NCBI GenBank assembly: GCA_019233165.1 | Contig: JAFAMS010000089.1 | Coordinates: 1-5,416, forward strand | Source: Vulcanimicrobiota bacterium | GTDB taxonomy: Bacteria > Vulcanimicrobiota > Vulcanimicrobiia > Vulcanimicrobiales > Vulcanimicrobiaceae | Reading direction: 5' to 3' | Length of the DNA: 5,416 bases | Shown: one piece after another, positions 5,242 through 5,416 of the stretch | How positions within the stretch are numbered: position 1 is the first letter of the stretch | How the letters are laid out: each line of letters opens with the position of its first letter | Notes under the pieces: model-generated | Seen by the model: only the letters and a program-made list of their open reading frames with translations | Told to the model about the DNA's origin: nothing | The model's database searches: none | Made by a program: the position numbers and the translations under genes

Positions 5242-5416
5242 GCGTTGTGCTCCCTGATCGCCGGCGCGATCACTTTGATGACGAGCGTTTGCAAGATACT
5301 TGCGGCCGGTACCGCGAGCAAGACGCCGATGATTCCGAACAAGGCTCCGCCGAGCGCCGTCGCAACGACGGTCACGAGCGGATCGATATCGATCGCCCGC
5401 TTGAAGATCAGCGGAG
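5238..5416 (-). CDS. AI-2E family transporter (C-terminal end; 5' part outside window)
   Basis: Only the last 58 residues are present; the frame's first whole codon in the window is at 5414-5412. The sequence PLIFKRAIDIDPLVTVVATA, then LGGALFGIIGVLLAVPAASI, fits the conserved C-terminal end of AI-2E family permeases (PF01594, formerly UPF0118), where an ((I/L)(D/G)xxPL) element precedes a helix with GG.LFG..G..LAVP. A short tail (LQTLVIKVIAPAIREHNA) ends the protein. Members are multi-spanning inner-membrane proteins variously linked to AI-2 export or Na+/H+ exchange, and the actual substrate of most is unknown. The stop TGA (5238-5240) overlaps the next gene's ATG, showing tight coupling with the LolA-like protein. 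Confidence 0.85.
   Translation of the reverse strand, partial: PLIFKRAIDIDPLVTVVATALGGALFGIIGVLLAVPAASILQTLVIKVIAPAIREHNA

Noticed and set aside
1..5416. Mobile element, CRISPR array, toxin-antitoxin or phage defence system
   Set aside because: I found no direct repeat array, terminal inverted repeats, transposase or integrase motifs, or known defence domains; every gene fits envelope or transport families or is a plain small hypothetical.

Overview
The window is GC-rich, densely coding bacterial chromosome, with signal peptides and envelope families on nearly every gene. The gene mix (a DctP-type TRAP binding protein, DUF1269, HdeD, M48 protease, LolA-like proteins, AI-2E-type permease) fits a free-living bacterium. 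It could be a soil or environmental lineage, possibly one of the poorly cultured phyla, but the sequence alone does not let me name the taxon. I see no tRNA, rRNA, CRISPR array, insertion sequence, integrase or phage gene.

Plus strand, left edge (1-735): the C-terminal part of a TRAP transporter solute-binding protein enters from outside the window. It is followed by a small conserved-hypothetical protein that looks like a short beta-helix turn. This unit runs head-on into the minus-strand genes, and the two stop codons are one base apart (735/737).

Minus strand (5416 down to 737): all other genes share one direction. In transcription order they are: the C-terminal end of an AI-2E family permease; a secreted LolA-like protein (start overlaps the previous stop as ATGA); a 98-base spacer with two inverted repeats; a small soluble coiled-coil protein; a DUF1269 protein (paralogue B); an HdeD-family membrane protein; a secreted M48 metalloprotease; a second DUF1269 protein (paralogue A); a second LolA-like protein (again ATGA-overlapped); and, after 43 bases, a small 73-residue hypothetical protein. 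From 4498 to 1002 the genes are never more than 14 bases apart, and several Shine-Dalgarno sites sit on the preceding stop codon, so this looks like a six-gene operon.

The most notable feature is that two families each occur twice. The DUF1269 paralogues flank the HdeD-M48 pair, and the LolA-like paralogues lie outside them. The set suggests a cell-envelope stress or maintenance module: glycine-zipper membrane proteins, a six-helix HdeD protein, an exported zinc protease and exported LolA-fold proteins. That joint role is inferred from content and linkage and is not shown by the sequence.
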